NCBI GenBank assembly: GCA_943788645.1
Contig: CALSRC010000001.1
Location: forward strand, 310,001 to 374,000
Length of the DNA: 64,000 nucleotides
Source of the DNA: UA16 sp002292325
Lineage (GTDB): Bacteria > Bacteroidota > Bacteroidia > Flavobacteriales_D > Sanyastnellaceae
Direction of reading: 5' to 3'
The position numbers were made by a program, and so were the translations under genes. Numbering within the stretch: the stretch's first letter is position 1; the number at the start of each line of letters is the position of its first letter. The notes under the pieces were generated by a model. That model saw only the letters and a program-made list of their open reading frames with translations. It searched no databases and was not told the origin of the DNA. Shown here one piece after another: positions 26,222 through 35,050 of the stretch.

Positions 26222-28443
26222 CTAATTTACGTTGAATTCATCGACGGGGCGCAGGCTGTACGCGTCGGCCCGAATGCTATCCCCTTCCGAACCAAATCCT
26301 ACTGCAAAGAAAAACAATTTATCAGGCAAGGAATCCAATTGGATCGTAATCTCAGCCCGGGTCCATTCGCCGAGGTGATCACCAGAGGATGACACAGGAA
26401 CGTGGTGCAACCATGCTCGCTCACCAGTGGGCCACAGTGCCTCAGCAACCCACTCGTAACGCAAAGCATCTCGCCCGGCGTGCTCACTTCCGTGCCAAAA
26501 CCAGCAACGGGCTTCTACCGTTTGTTTTAACCAAGTACTATCCGGTTGGAGGGTGTCGATCAGGAGGTATTCATTTTGCCGCCCAGACGCCACGCCTGTC
26601 CCCTCCAATGTCGCGTGGAAGGGCTCACGATCTAAGCCTTTCCAACGCCAATCCTCTGGTTGCTTTTTCAGTGCGTCAAAAGCAGAGGGTGAAGAATGGG
26701 CGAAAAAATCGGCCAATTCCAAGGTGCGGATTTTGGGGTGGCTGGTAGGTTTGCCTCTTGCCCAAATGCGCTTGTCATCCCCCATCCAAGTGGTTGTGTC
26801 ATCGCATGCATACAGTACAATTGTCCCTTCAAGATCAGCGGGGGAAATTTCGTTTTGCAATGATTTGGGCAGGTCTTCGTGCCCCATCCATTCCGCGAGA
26901 GTTCGAGCTTCTAGAATGCTCATGCGAGTGAGATGGGTCGCCGTTAAGGGCAACCCCGACTGGAATGAGGTGAACAGCGCATTTCGATGAGCGGGAATCG
27001 TGCCCTCCCGGCCTACACTTTCGCTTCCCATTTGAAACCATGGGATAGGATGTAGCGCTACGGCGTTTGTGTGTTGAGCGATCTCCCGCGCAATTTCGCT
27101 GGGAACATTGAATCCATTGGGGATGGGATCCATTTGGTTTTGAGCTTCGCGTTGCATCCAGTATGCATCGAGTGCGAAGCAGCACAGTACCAACCACATT
27201 ACACGTTGATCATTCCTGCGCTGAGCCCACCAAACGGCTGCAATGGGAAAGACCCATGCAGCGGGCCATGTAAAGCGACCGATGGCGCGAAATTGCATGA
27301 ATAGCTTGGATTGTTCGAGCCATACCTCTTTGCCAGTGAGAAAAGGCTCACCCACAGCCACGGCATAGAGGATAATGCCTGCTGAGAGGCTGATGACCCA
27401 TCGTGGTTGTGGCGGCTCTATCTGAATCAGGTCGTATCTCTCCCTTGCGCAAGGGCGGTTCGTTAGATGATGTTCGTTGCAAAAAGCGTGCAACCGAGAG
27501 GGACGGCTCCGAGAACAACCATCGCCCAAACTCCTGTTCCCAGATAGCCCCATCCTTCCCATGTGGTCAAGCCCCATCCAAGTTCTCGACGCACTGCACC
27601 CAACGGGCCGTGAGATGGAAGCAGAACTGCATTCCATCGGGATACATTATCCCAAAATCCAAAAGGACGATCCGTGCGAAATGGATGCGAATCTGTCGCA
27701 GCGAGCAAACCAGTATACAGCAAGAGTGGCACAATCGTAGCCAATGCGAGTTGTCCAAATTGATTTTTATTAGGCCGTCGTACCCAGTTCATTCCTCCGA
27801 TGAGTCCAGCAAAAGCGGTAGCAATGGCCCCCAGATATGCATGGGTTAGGAGCCAAAGAAGGAGATTGAGTGATTGCAGCATCGCCCCGCGCCAGGAAGG
27901 CGATTGCATCCAGCGCAGCTGCAAATACCAAGTCAGTGGTAACGCGACGCCATAGGCCATCGCATAATGTCCTGTCCATCTCAGCACTTGAGGATGCTGA
28001 AGTGGAATTAAACTACAGAGCACAATCACCCAAATTCCAGTTGCACCGAAGTGCCTTAGAATTTTCACAAGTATGGCTGCAGCTGCTCCCCAAGAAGCGA
28101 TGATGAGGATGTGCAGAATGCCTGCTGTCCAAGATGCTGGGAGAATGTGAGGAAAGAGCCAACCGCCAGTGAGCCAAGCAAGCAATGGGTGCCCATCCGT
28201 ATAGAACACATGCTCAGTGAAAGGCCACCCCATCCCCGCGAATTCGGATTGAAACGCACCCCCATGCGCCCACTGCCAGGCGAGGGTGTAGACATTTTTG
28301 ACCGCATCACGACTGGAGGCAAGCAATGCCTCATTGGGATGAAAGAAAACGGCAGGATGCAAAAAAGCCACCCACAACCATGTTAGACCTGCTGCTTGCC
28401 AGCTGGGCCCGATGCGTTGGATGGCTTTTTGGATGGGCGACAT
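26222..28443 (-). CDS. Multi-spanning membrane protein, frameshifted in this sequence
   Basis: Two overlapping open frames make one protein of about 740 residues. The N-terminal piece (28443 to 27463) has eight or more hydrophobic helices and the segment AGMGWPFTEHVFYTDGHPLLAW. This resembles the first periplasmic loop of large Bacteroidota membrane proteins with a GT-C glycosyltransferase-like plan. The C-terminal piece continues in another frame from about 27400 with two more helices (VISLSAGIILYAVAVGEPF and WPAAWVFPIAAVWW) and a soluble extracytoplasmic domain. The frame changes somewhere between about 27400 and 27480. The gene lies between a bacilliredoxin gene and trpS with tight spacing. 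I do not recognise a specific function. Envelope glycan or lipid modification is only a guess. Confidence 0.7.
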
Positions 28444-28452
28444 GCCCGTAGG

Positions 28453-28863
28453 TTAACAGTGCTCGTCAAAGGCCATTTGCAGGTTCTCGGCAATCATTTC
28501 AGCCGTGCGACCCTCAATGTGGTGCCGTTCAATCATGTGCACGAGTTGGCCGTTTTTGAATAAACCAATGCTCGGCGAGCTGGGAGGATAGGGGAGCATG
28601 AATTTGCGAACGCGCTCCACCGCATCCCGATCGACCCCTGCAAAAGCAGTTGTTAAATGGGACGGAAGTTTACCGTGTTGCAACGCAAGCTTTACGCCCG
28701 GACGCATCGATCCAGCGGCGCAGCCGCAGACACTGTTAACAACGACAAGTGTTGTGCCATCTTGCTCTAGCGCGGTGTCTACATCGCTAGGTGTAAGCAA
28801 TTCGCTGACACCGGCCTCTGTGAGGTCGGTTTTCATGGGTGCTACGAGTTCAGGTGGGTACAT
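28453..28863 (-). CDS. BrxA/BrxB family bacilliredoxin
   Basis: This is a small thioredoxin-fold protein of the YphP/YqiW (DUF1094) family. In Firmicutes these proteins remove bacillithiol from S-bacillithiolated targets. The active-site motif is CGC in VVNSVCGCAAGSMRPG, near residues 45-47 from the chosen start, and the C-terminal FKNGQLVHMIERHHIEGR is typical. I start at the ATG at 28863 (MYPPELVAPM). The frame is open 11 codons upstream into the aspS end. The 136 residues are slightly under the family norm. It is 13 bases after aspS and nine before the membrane-protein gene. Confidence 0.9.
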   Translation of the reverse strand: MYPPELVAPMKTDLTEAGVSELLTPSDVDTALEQDGTTLVVVNSVCGCAAGSMRPGVKLALQHGKLPSHLTTAFAGVDRDAVERVRKFMLPYPPSSPSIGLFKNGQLVHMIERHHIEGRTAEMIAENLQMAFDEHC

Positions 28864-28876
28864 GGTATTCGTGGTT

Positions 28877-30636
28877 TTAAGCTTCTTTATTCTCAACAGT
28901 TGATCGAAGAAAGAGCTCGGTGTATTGTTCGTCGTGGATGGGCGATGGCGCGTCGATCATGACATCGCGACCGGAGTTGTTTTTGGGGAAAGCGATGAAA
29001 TCCCGGATGGAATCGCTTCCTCCAAAGAGGGAGCAGAGGCGATCGAACCCAAGGGCCAGTCCACCATGAGGTGGAGCTCCGTACTGAAAGGCATTCATCA
29101 GAAAGCCAAACTGTGCTTCCGCCTCTTCTGGGGAGAATCCCAGCAAATCGAACATGCGGGCCTGCACGGCTTTGTCGTGGATTCGAATGGAACCACCTCC
29201 GATTTCGACACCGTTGATCACCATATCGTAAGCGTTTGCTCTTACGGCTCCTGGATCGCTGTCGATGAGGTCAAAGTGGTCAGGCTTGGGCGACGTAAAG
29301 GGGTGGTGCATGGCATGGTAACGCTCAGACGCCTCATCCCATTCCAACAATGGGAAGTCGATAACCCACAGAGGTTTGAAGACTTTGGGGTCACGCAATT
29401 CAAGAGCGCTCCCATGTACAATCGGAGTTCATTGAGTTGTCCGCGAACCTTATCAAGGTCACCCGACAACATGAGCATCAAGTCCCCTGCCTGTGCACCT
29501 GAATGCTTTGCCCAAGCTGCTTGGGCTTCTGCGTCGAAGAATTTATCGACGCTGGATTTGAATGAACCGTCGTCATTGCACTTGCAGTAAACAAGGCCTT
29601 TGGCGCCTATTTGAGGTCGCTTTACCCAGTCTGTTAAGGCATCCAATTGCTTTCGTGAATAGCTCGCGCAGCCAGGGGCTACAATGCCCAAAACGGCTTC
29701 GGCAGAATCAAACACGCCGAAGCCCTTTCCTTGGGCTACCGGTCTGAAGTCGACGAATTCCATGCCAAACCGGACATCTGGCTTGTCGCTTCCATAGCGT
29801 GCCATGGCTTCGTCGTAGGTCATGCGGGGGAAGGAATCCACGGTGACACTCAGAACAGTCTGAAACAGATGGCGCACCAGATGCTCGAACGTATTTAAAA
29901 TATCCTCCTGCTCCACGAAGGCCATTTCGCAGTCAATTTGCGTGAATTCCGGTTGGCGATCAGCGCGCAAATCTTCGTCCCGAAAGCACTTTACGATTTG
30001 GTAGTAGCGGTCGTATCCGCTGACCATGAGCAATTGCTTAAACGTCTGAGGACTCTGTGGCAAGGCATAAAATTGACCGGGATTCATTCGGGAAGGAACC
30101 ACAAAATCACGTGCCCCCTCAGGTGTAGATTTGATCAAATAAGGTGTTTCTACCTCGATGAATTCTACTGCGTCAAGGTACTTGCGCGTCTCGATACTGA
30201 GCCGGTGGCGGAGCATGAGATTTTCTTGGACAGGCTTGCGTCGAAGATCCAAATAGCGGTATTGCATCCTCAGGTCATCGCCTCCATCGGTTTGATCTTC
30301 AATGGTAAAGGGCGGCGTCTTGCTCGCATTTAATACATCGAATGTGGTCACCTCGATTTCTACGTCGCCTGTTGGCATTTGGGCGTTTTTGGATTCCCGA
30401 ATTTTGACCGTGCCCGTCACTTTAATGACAAATTCACGGCCCAATTTTCGAGCGCGAAGGCAAAGGGATTCATTCGAATCCATATTGAAAGCCAATTGCG
30501 TTAAACCGTAACGATCGCGGATGTCCACGAAGGTCATCCCCCCCAGATCTCGGGTGCGTTGGACCCATCCGCTGAGTGTAATGGTTTCGCCTGCATGATT
30601 GGCGCGCAGTTCTCCACACGTGTGCGTTCGATGCAT
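28877..30636 (-). CDS. aspS: Aspartyl-tRNA synthetase, frameshifted in this sequence
   Basis: This class II synthetase charges tRNA-Asp. The N-terminal OB-fold (RTHTCGELRANHAGETITLSG) and the catalytic core, with RYYQIVKCFRDEDLRADRQ (motif 2), lie in one frame. The final 170 residues, with GGLALGFDRL (motif 3), lie in the next. The break is at the CCC run 29411-29413. Adding one C (a G on the coding strand) joins YMGSALELRDPKVFKPLWV seamlessly. The span, 1760 bases, is one short of a multiple of three, as expected for a single lost base, giving 586 residues. Because the enzyme is essential, a sequencing error is the best explanation. It leads the operon that continues to the DUF4139 gene. Confidence 0.93.
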
Positions 30637-30671
30637 GATTGCTGGATTCTTTGAACGTTTTTTGAGTGCAA

Positions 30672-30679
30672 CAAAGGTA
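30672..30679 (-). promoter_or_regulatory. -7 promoter box of aspS
   Basis: On the minus strand, TACCTTTG is a perfect TAnnTTTG. It lies 35 bases upstream of the aspS ATG, giving a leader of about 30 bases. It shares the 126-base divergent region with the pccB promoter. Confidence 0.5.
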
Positions 30680-30723
30680 CAACGCGTTGAGCGGTCTTTG
30701 CTCTCGTTTCAATAGGTTGTGAA

Positions 30724-30758
30724 TTTGTGGCGAAGCGGTCGGGGTATCCTTAGATTTG
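30724..30758 (+). promoter_or_regulatory. Promoter of pccB
   Basis: TTTG at 30724-30727 and the perfect -7 box TAGATTTG at 30751-30758 are 23 bases apart. The pccB ATG comes four bases after the box (CTTC), so the mRNA is probably leaderless. Confidence 0.6.
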
Positions 30759-30762
30759 CTTC

Positions 30763-32304
30763 ATGGAGCAACACAGAAACCGGCTGAATTCCCTTCGTGA
30801 AGAAGCCTTACTAGGTGGAGGTGAAAAGCGAATGGAAGCGCAACACGCCAAAGGAAAACTGACAGCGCGTGAGCGACTGGACTTGCTGTTAGATCCGGAT
30901 AGTTTCGAAGAATTGGGGATGTTGGTGAAGCACCGATCCACGAACTTCGACTTGGATAAGCAGCACTATTTGGGTGATGGCGTCGTCACAGGATACGGCC
31001 GAATTGGCGGCCGATTGGTCTACGTTTTTTCCCAGGATTTCACCGTTTTTGGAGGTTCTTTAGCGGAAGCCCATGCCAAGAAGATTTGTCGGGTAATGGA
31101 CTTGGCTATGCAAAATGGCGCACCGCTGATCGGGCTCAATGATAGCGGTGGAGCAAGGATTCAAGAAGGCGTGGTCTCGCTTGGTGGCTATGCGGATATA
31201 TTTTACCGCAATGTGCGGGCCAGCGGAGTGATTCCTCAATTGAGTGCAATTTTGGGGCCGTGCGCAGGAGGAGCGGTCTATTCTCCGGCTTTGACGGACT
31301 TCATTTTCATGACGGAAGGAACGAGTTACATGTTTGTAACGGGCCCGAACGTAGTCAAGACGGTTACGCATGAAGAGGTGAGTAGCGAGGAGTTGGGAGG
31401 CGCCAAAACGCATGCGAGTAAATCGGGAGTAACGCACTTTACCTCGACGAATGAAGCCCAATCGATTGAGCACATTAAGCGCGTACTCAGCTACCTTCCA
31501 CAGAATTGTGAAGAGGATCCTGTGCGATTGGATTATGAGGGAGGAGATGAGTCACGGATGAAGCTGGATTCGGTGGTGCCAGAGAGCGCACAACAGCCTT
31601 ATGATATACGTGATGTGGTGTTCGAAGTGTGCGATGAAGGATCCTTCACAGAGGTTCAGAAAGATTACGCTGAAAACATGGTATGCGGATTTGCTCGGTT
31701 AGCAGGCCAGAGCATCGGAGTCGTTGCGAATCAACCTGCTTTTCTTGCGGGCGTATTGGACATCAAGGCTTCGACGAAAGCCGCACGTTTTGTGAGGACA
31801 TGTGATGCATTTAACGTGCCGCTTTTAGTTCTGGAGGATGTCCCTGGATTTCTCCCAGGTACCGATCAAGAATGGAACGGGATCATTACCAATGGGGCGA
31901 AGTTGCTATATGCATTCAGCGAGGCGACGGTGCCGCGGATAACGGTGATTACACGAAAAGCATACGGCGGAGCTTATGATGTGATGAACAGTCAGCACAT
32001 CGGGGCGGATTTAGTCTATGCGTGGCCTACAGCGGAAATTGCGGTCATGGGAGCCAAAGGCGCGGCAGAGATCATTTTCAGACGAGAAATTGCATCGTCG
32101 GAGAACCCTGAGACGACTTGGAAAGAAAAGGAGGCAGAGTATGCTGAGCTGTTCGCTCATCCATACAATGCAGCGGCCCGAGGCTATGTGGATGAAGTCA
32201 TTCTTCCACACAACACCCGGGCCAAACTGATTCGAGCATTTGAGATGCTCGAGAATAAAGTGGACACGTTGCCTCGCAAAAAGCACGGCAACCTTCCTCT
32301 CTGA
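30763..32304 (+). CDS. pccB: Acyl-CoA (propionyl-CoA) carboxylase, carboxyltransferase subunit
   Basis: This subunit transfers CO2 from carboxybiotin to an acyl-CoA, usually propionyl-CoA to give methylmalonyl-CoA. The 513 residues show the crotonase-type double fold. LNDSGGARIQEGV and GPCAGGAVYSPALTDF lie in the N-terminal half, and EDVPGFLPGTDQEWNGII and TRKAYGGAYDVMNS in the C-terminal half. The Asp in YGGAYDVM matches the residue linked to propionyl-CoA preference in Streptomyces PccB. The biotin carboxylase and carrier subunits are not in the window. The gene stands alone, with a promoter box four bases before its ATG. Confidence 0.95.
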   Translation: MEQHRNRLNSLREEALLGGGEKRMEAQHAKGKLTARERLDLLLDPDSFEELGMLVKHRSTNFDLDKQHYLGDGVVTGYGRIGGRLVYVFSQDFTVFGGSLAEAHAKKICRVMDLAMQNGAPLIGLNDSGGARIQEGVVSLGGYADIFYRNVRASGVIPQLSAILGPCAGGAVYSPALTDFIFMTEGTSYMFVTGPNVVKTVTHEEVSSEELGGAKTHASKSGVTHFTSTNEAQSIEHIKRVLSYLPQNCEEDPVRLDYEGGDESRMKLDSVVPESAQQPYDIRDVVFEVCDEGSFTEVQKDYAENMVCGFARLAGQSIGVVANQPAFLAGVLDIKASTKAARFVRTCDAFNVPLLVLEDVPGFLPGTDQEWNGIITNGAKLLYAFSEATVPRITVITRKAYGGAYDVMNSQHIGADLVYAWPTAEIAVMGAKGAAEIIFRREIASSENPETTWKEKEAEYAELFAHPYNAAARGYVDEVILPHNTRAKLIRAFEMLENKVDTLPRKKHGNLPL

Positions 32305-32309
32305 TTACC

Positions 32310-32972
32310 TTATTTAGAAACGCGCTTGATCGAACAGCCGATTGCTTTTGTTTCCGATACGGAACATCGTTTTCCAGCGGCTAATGCAGCAATGGCATTT
32401 TCCACGTATCGCTCATTTACAGCGTCTGCGTCGCTGACGTTGTCGTCAATGGAGCCACGGTATACGAGTGTCATGTCGCCATCAAACAGATAGACATGGG
32501 GCGTTTTCAATGCACCAAACGCATCGGCCAACCGGTGGCTGGAGTCCAACAGGTAGGGCATGCCATAGTCGTTTTCTTTGGCGTGTGATTTCATCGCCTC
32601 CATGCTATCGTGGTTGTCTCGCTTGGCTTCGTTGGAGTTTACCAAAACCATCGAAACACCGTTGTCTTTTGCGAAAGCAGCAGTGGCATTGTAACGGCCT
32701 TCCCAACCGTCGCTTTTCTCTCCGTTTCCAACCACGAATGGACACGTATTGCAGCTAAAGACGACCAATACGCCATTGGGGCCAGCAGCTGTTTCGAGGC
32801 TCATTTGGGTGCCGTTCACGTTCATCATGAGCGCGTCGGCCAAAGGTGCTTTGGCTCCAATGGCCAATTCTGGTTGGGGATCTCCAGCAGAAGTGGAACT
32901 CATCAGTACAAAAGCGCCAGCAAATAGTGCAATGCTTAGAATTGCACGCATGGGGGTAAAGAATGTTTTCAT
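32310..32972 (-). CDS. Secreted thioredoxin-like redoxin (AhpC/TSA-like)
   Basis: This exported or membrane-anchored thioredoxin-fold protein has 220 residues. A hydrophobic N-terminus (MRAILSIALFAGAFVLM) acts as signal peptide or anchor. The active-site motif is CNTC in VVFSCNTCPFVVGN, placed as in the redoxin family, and LKTPHVYLFDGDMTLVYRG is the conserved cis-Pro region. A C-terminal CSVSETKAIGC adds two more cysteines that might form a second redox pair. It probably acts in extracytoplasmic thiol chemistry; the partner is unknown. It ends five bases from pccB, convergent. Confidence 0.85.
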   Translation of the reverse strand: MKTFFTPMRAILSIALFAGAFVLMSSTSAGDPQPELAIGAKAPLADALMMNVNGTQMSLETAAGPNGVLVVFSCNTCPFVVGNGEKSDGWEGRYNATAAFAKDNGVSMVLVNSNEAKRDNHDSMEAMKSHAKENDYGMPYLLDSSHRLADAFGALKTPHVYLFDGDMTLVYRGSIDDNVSDADAVNERYVENAIAALAAGKRCSVSETKAIGCSIKRVSK

Positions 32973-33053
32973 ATCGTCTTAAACAATTGGTTTGCGACGA
33001 AGTTCGCACATCCTTCGAGTCGCTGGGCAAGCCAGCATCAGAAATGATGTGAA

Positions 33054-34103
33054 TTACTTAATTAACAGCGCATCTCCGTAGGCGAAGAACCGGTACTTCT
33101 CTTTCATTGCTTCTGCATAGGCTTCCATCACCAAATCATGACCAGCAAAGGCAGAACTTAGCATAAGCAAGGTGCTTTGAGGAGTGTGAAAATTGGTGAT
33201 CAACGCATCCGAAATTTTGAAGTCATATTTCGGGAAGATGAATTTGTTGGTCCAACCGTTGAAGGGCTTCAAGGTTTCTGTGGTACTCACGGAAGTTTCC
33301 ATCGCACGCATGGCAGTGGCCCCAACGGAGACAATTCGTTTGCCCTCTTCTTTTGCTCGATTGACTCGGGCAACACAGTCTTCTGGAATGATTAACTGCT
33401 CTGAATCGACCTTGTGCTTGGTCAAATCCTCCACTTCAACGGGACGGAATGTGCCAAGGCCGATGTGTAAAGTCAAAAAAGTCAAGTCAATACCCTTGAT
33501 TTCCAGTCGTTTGAGGAGCTGTTTGGAAAAATGAAGACCCGCTGTCGGAACGGCGACGGCACCCAGTTTGTCTGCATAAATCGTCTGGAATCGCTCCCGA
33601 TCTTCCGGCTCCACAGGGCGATCAATGTACTTGGGAATGGGTGTTTCTCCGAGTTGGAAAATCACATCCATGAACTCTTCGTACGATCCGTCAAACAAAA
33701 ACCGCAGAGTTCGTCCTCGGGACGTCGTGTTGTCGATGACTTCAGCCACCAATTCGTCGTTCTCTCCGAAATAGAGTTTGTTTCCGATTCGGATTTTTCG
33801 GGCTGGATCGACTAGGACATCCCATAAAATGCTCTCTCGGTTGAGTTCTCTCAGCAGGAAAACTTCGATGACTGCACCGGTCTTTTCCTTGTTTCCATAA
33901 AGCTTCGCTGGGAACACACGTGTGTCGTTGGCAACGAAAACATCGCCTTCATCAAATTCATGCAAAACGTCCTTGAACATCTTGTGTTCAATCTTGCCCG
34001 TATCCTTATGAACGACCATCATGCGGCTGTCGTCGCGGTTGTCCATGGGGCGTTGAGCAATCAGATCAGGCGAGATGTCGTACTTGAAGGAGGATAATTT
34101 CAT
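33054..34103 (-). CDS. queA: S-adenosylmethionine:tRNA ribosyltransferase-isomerase
   Basis: QueA transfers and isomerises the ribosyl group of SAM onto preQ1 in tRNA to make epoxyqueuosine. I start at the ATG at 34103 (MKLSSFKYDISPDLIAQRP), giving 349 residues, the usual length. The frame stays open for 90 codons upstream, but that region is antisense-like translation of the truB end. DVFVANDTRVFPAKL, VPTAGLHFS, LTLHIGLGTFRPV and TNFHTPQSTLLML are the diagnostic segments. It follows truB with a 37-base gap, in which its own -7 box is seen. Confidence 0.96.
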   Translation of the reverse strand: MKLSSFKYDISPDLIAQRPMDNRDDSRMMVVHKDTGKIEHKMFKDVLHEFDEGDVFVANDTRVFPAKLYGNKEKTGAVIEVFLLRELNRESILWDVLVDPARKIRIGNKLYFGENDELVAEVIDNTTSRGRTLRFLFDGSYEEFMDVIFQLGETPIPKYIDRPVEPEDRERFQTIYADKLGAVAVPTAGLHFSKQLLKRLEIKGIDLTFLTLHIGLGTFRPVEVEDLTKHKVDSEQLIIPEDCVARVNRAKEEGKRIVSVGATAMRAMETSVSTTETLKPFNGWTNKFIFPKYDFKISDALITNFHTPQSTLLMLSSAFAGHDLVMEAYAEAMKEKYRFFAYGDALLIK

Positions 34104-34120
34104 AGGAGCTAAATGGTCGG

Positions 34121-34128
34121 CAAAGCTA
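34121..34128 (-). promoter_or_regulatory. -7 promoter box of queA
   Basis: On the minus strand, TAGCTTTG is a perfect TAnnTTTG. It sits in the gap between truB and queA, 17 bases before the queA ATG, and would allow queA transcription separate from truB. Confidence 0.4.
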
Positions 34129-34140
34129 AGGAATTCGCAA

Positions 34141-34934
34141 TCAAAGGGCAACCGAAGAATCAGAGGGCGTTGGAGCAACTGGGGGAATGGCCTCGAGGAT
34201 GGCGTCCAAACTTTGGCATTGGTCCAAGGAATACGGGCCGCTGCGGGTTCGTTGAAGGGCGATGAGGTGCCCGCCAACGCGCAATGATTTACCCAAATCA
34301 CGAGCGAGCGCGCGAATGTAGGTGCCTTTTGAACAGTCAATGGTAGCCTTGGTATCGACGATTTGATGCCCATCGACTAAATTATGCGTGGCTTCCCTGA
34401 TGTCGAATTGATTCACTGAGATTGGGGCGGCCTTCAGATTGATTTCTCCTCCTTTGCGCGCCACTGCATACGCTTTTTGGCCTTTGATTTTCTTGGCGCT
34501 GTAGAGCGGAGGCATTTGATCGAAAGACCCCGTCCATTGAACGGCTGCGGTGATAATATCTTCGAGTTGGATGTGCTCTGCGGATGTCCAATGTTCAGCA
34601 GGCAACTCGGTGTCTAAACAAGGTGTTGTGGAGCCCAGGCGAATGACGGCCTCGTACGTTTTGGAATCCGATTGGAGTTCTTCGATGGACTTCGTAGCCT
34701 GACCCGTGCAAACCACCAATACGCCGGTCGCTAGAGGATCCAACGTGCCGGCGTGTCCAACTTTGATTTTTTTGATGCCCAAGCGGCGTGTCGGAGGTGG
34801 TAACGGATTTTGTTGACGACATCAAAAGACGTCCAACCAAGCGGCTTGTCCACTAGCAAAATTTGCCCTTCTAGGAACAACGCAGGATCACTGAAGTCCA
34901 TGAGAGCTAAATCTTCGAGTGGCTTACGAGGCAT
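34141..34934 (-). CDS. truB: tRNA pseudouridine-55 synthase, frameshifted in this sequence
   Basis: TruB makes pseudouridine 55 in the T-loop of tRNAs. The N-terminal piece QILLVDKPLGWTSFDVVNKI lies in one frame. The catalytic segment KVGHAGTLDPLATGVLVV, with the active Asp, lies in another. The switch is at about 34783-34800. The span of 794 bases is one short of a multiple of three, so one lost base explains it and gives about 264 residues. The start may instead be the ATG at 34901 (MDFSDPALF). The rest, including YSAKKIKGQKAYAVARKGG and GTYIRALARDLGKSL, is intact. A tiny coupled reading frame separates it from mfd. Confidence 0.9.
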
Positions 34935-35050
34935 GTCCTTTAGATTCTGTGGCTTGAAAATCGGGAGCAGCTTCTTCGGCCCGCATGCCGGCAATGTCTT
35001 CCAACACGCGCTAAAGCGGCCAAGGGACTGGTAATGTTTTCGATGCTCAT
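34935..35050 (-). other. Possible small gene between mfd and truB
   Basis: An ATG overlaps the mfd stop as ATGA and opens MSIENITSPLAALARV. A second frame from about 35010 reads VLEDIAGMRAEEAAPDFQAT and stops inside the truB start. Joined by one indel they would make a peptide of about 43 residues with a helical, acidic character. The coupling to mfd is suggestive. I do not recognise the product, and the frame break leaves the case weak. Confidence 0.25.

Noticed and set aside
27463..27637. N-terminal 60-80 residues of the 471-residue frame starting at 27637
   Set aside because: They overlap the coding frame of the upstream membrane-protein piece and are rich in Ser, Arg and Cys, unlike either real part.
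33054..34373. Long 439-residue form of QueA
   Set aside because: The 90 extra N-terminal residues overlap truB and match nothing. The ATG at 34103 gives the standard QueA start.
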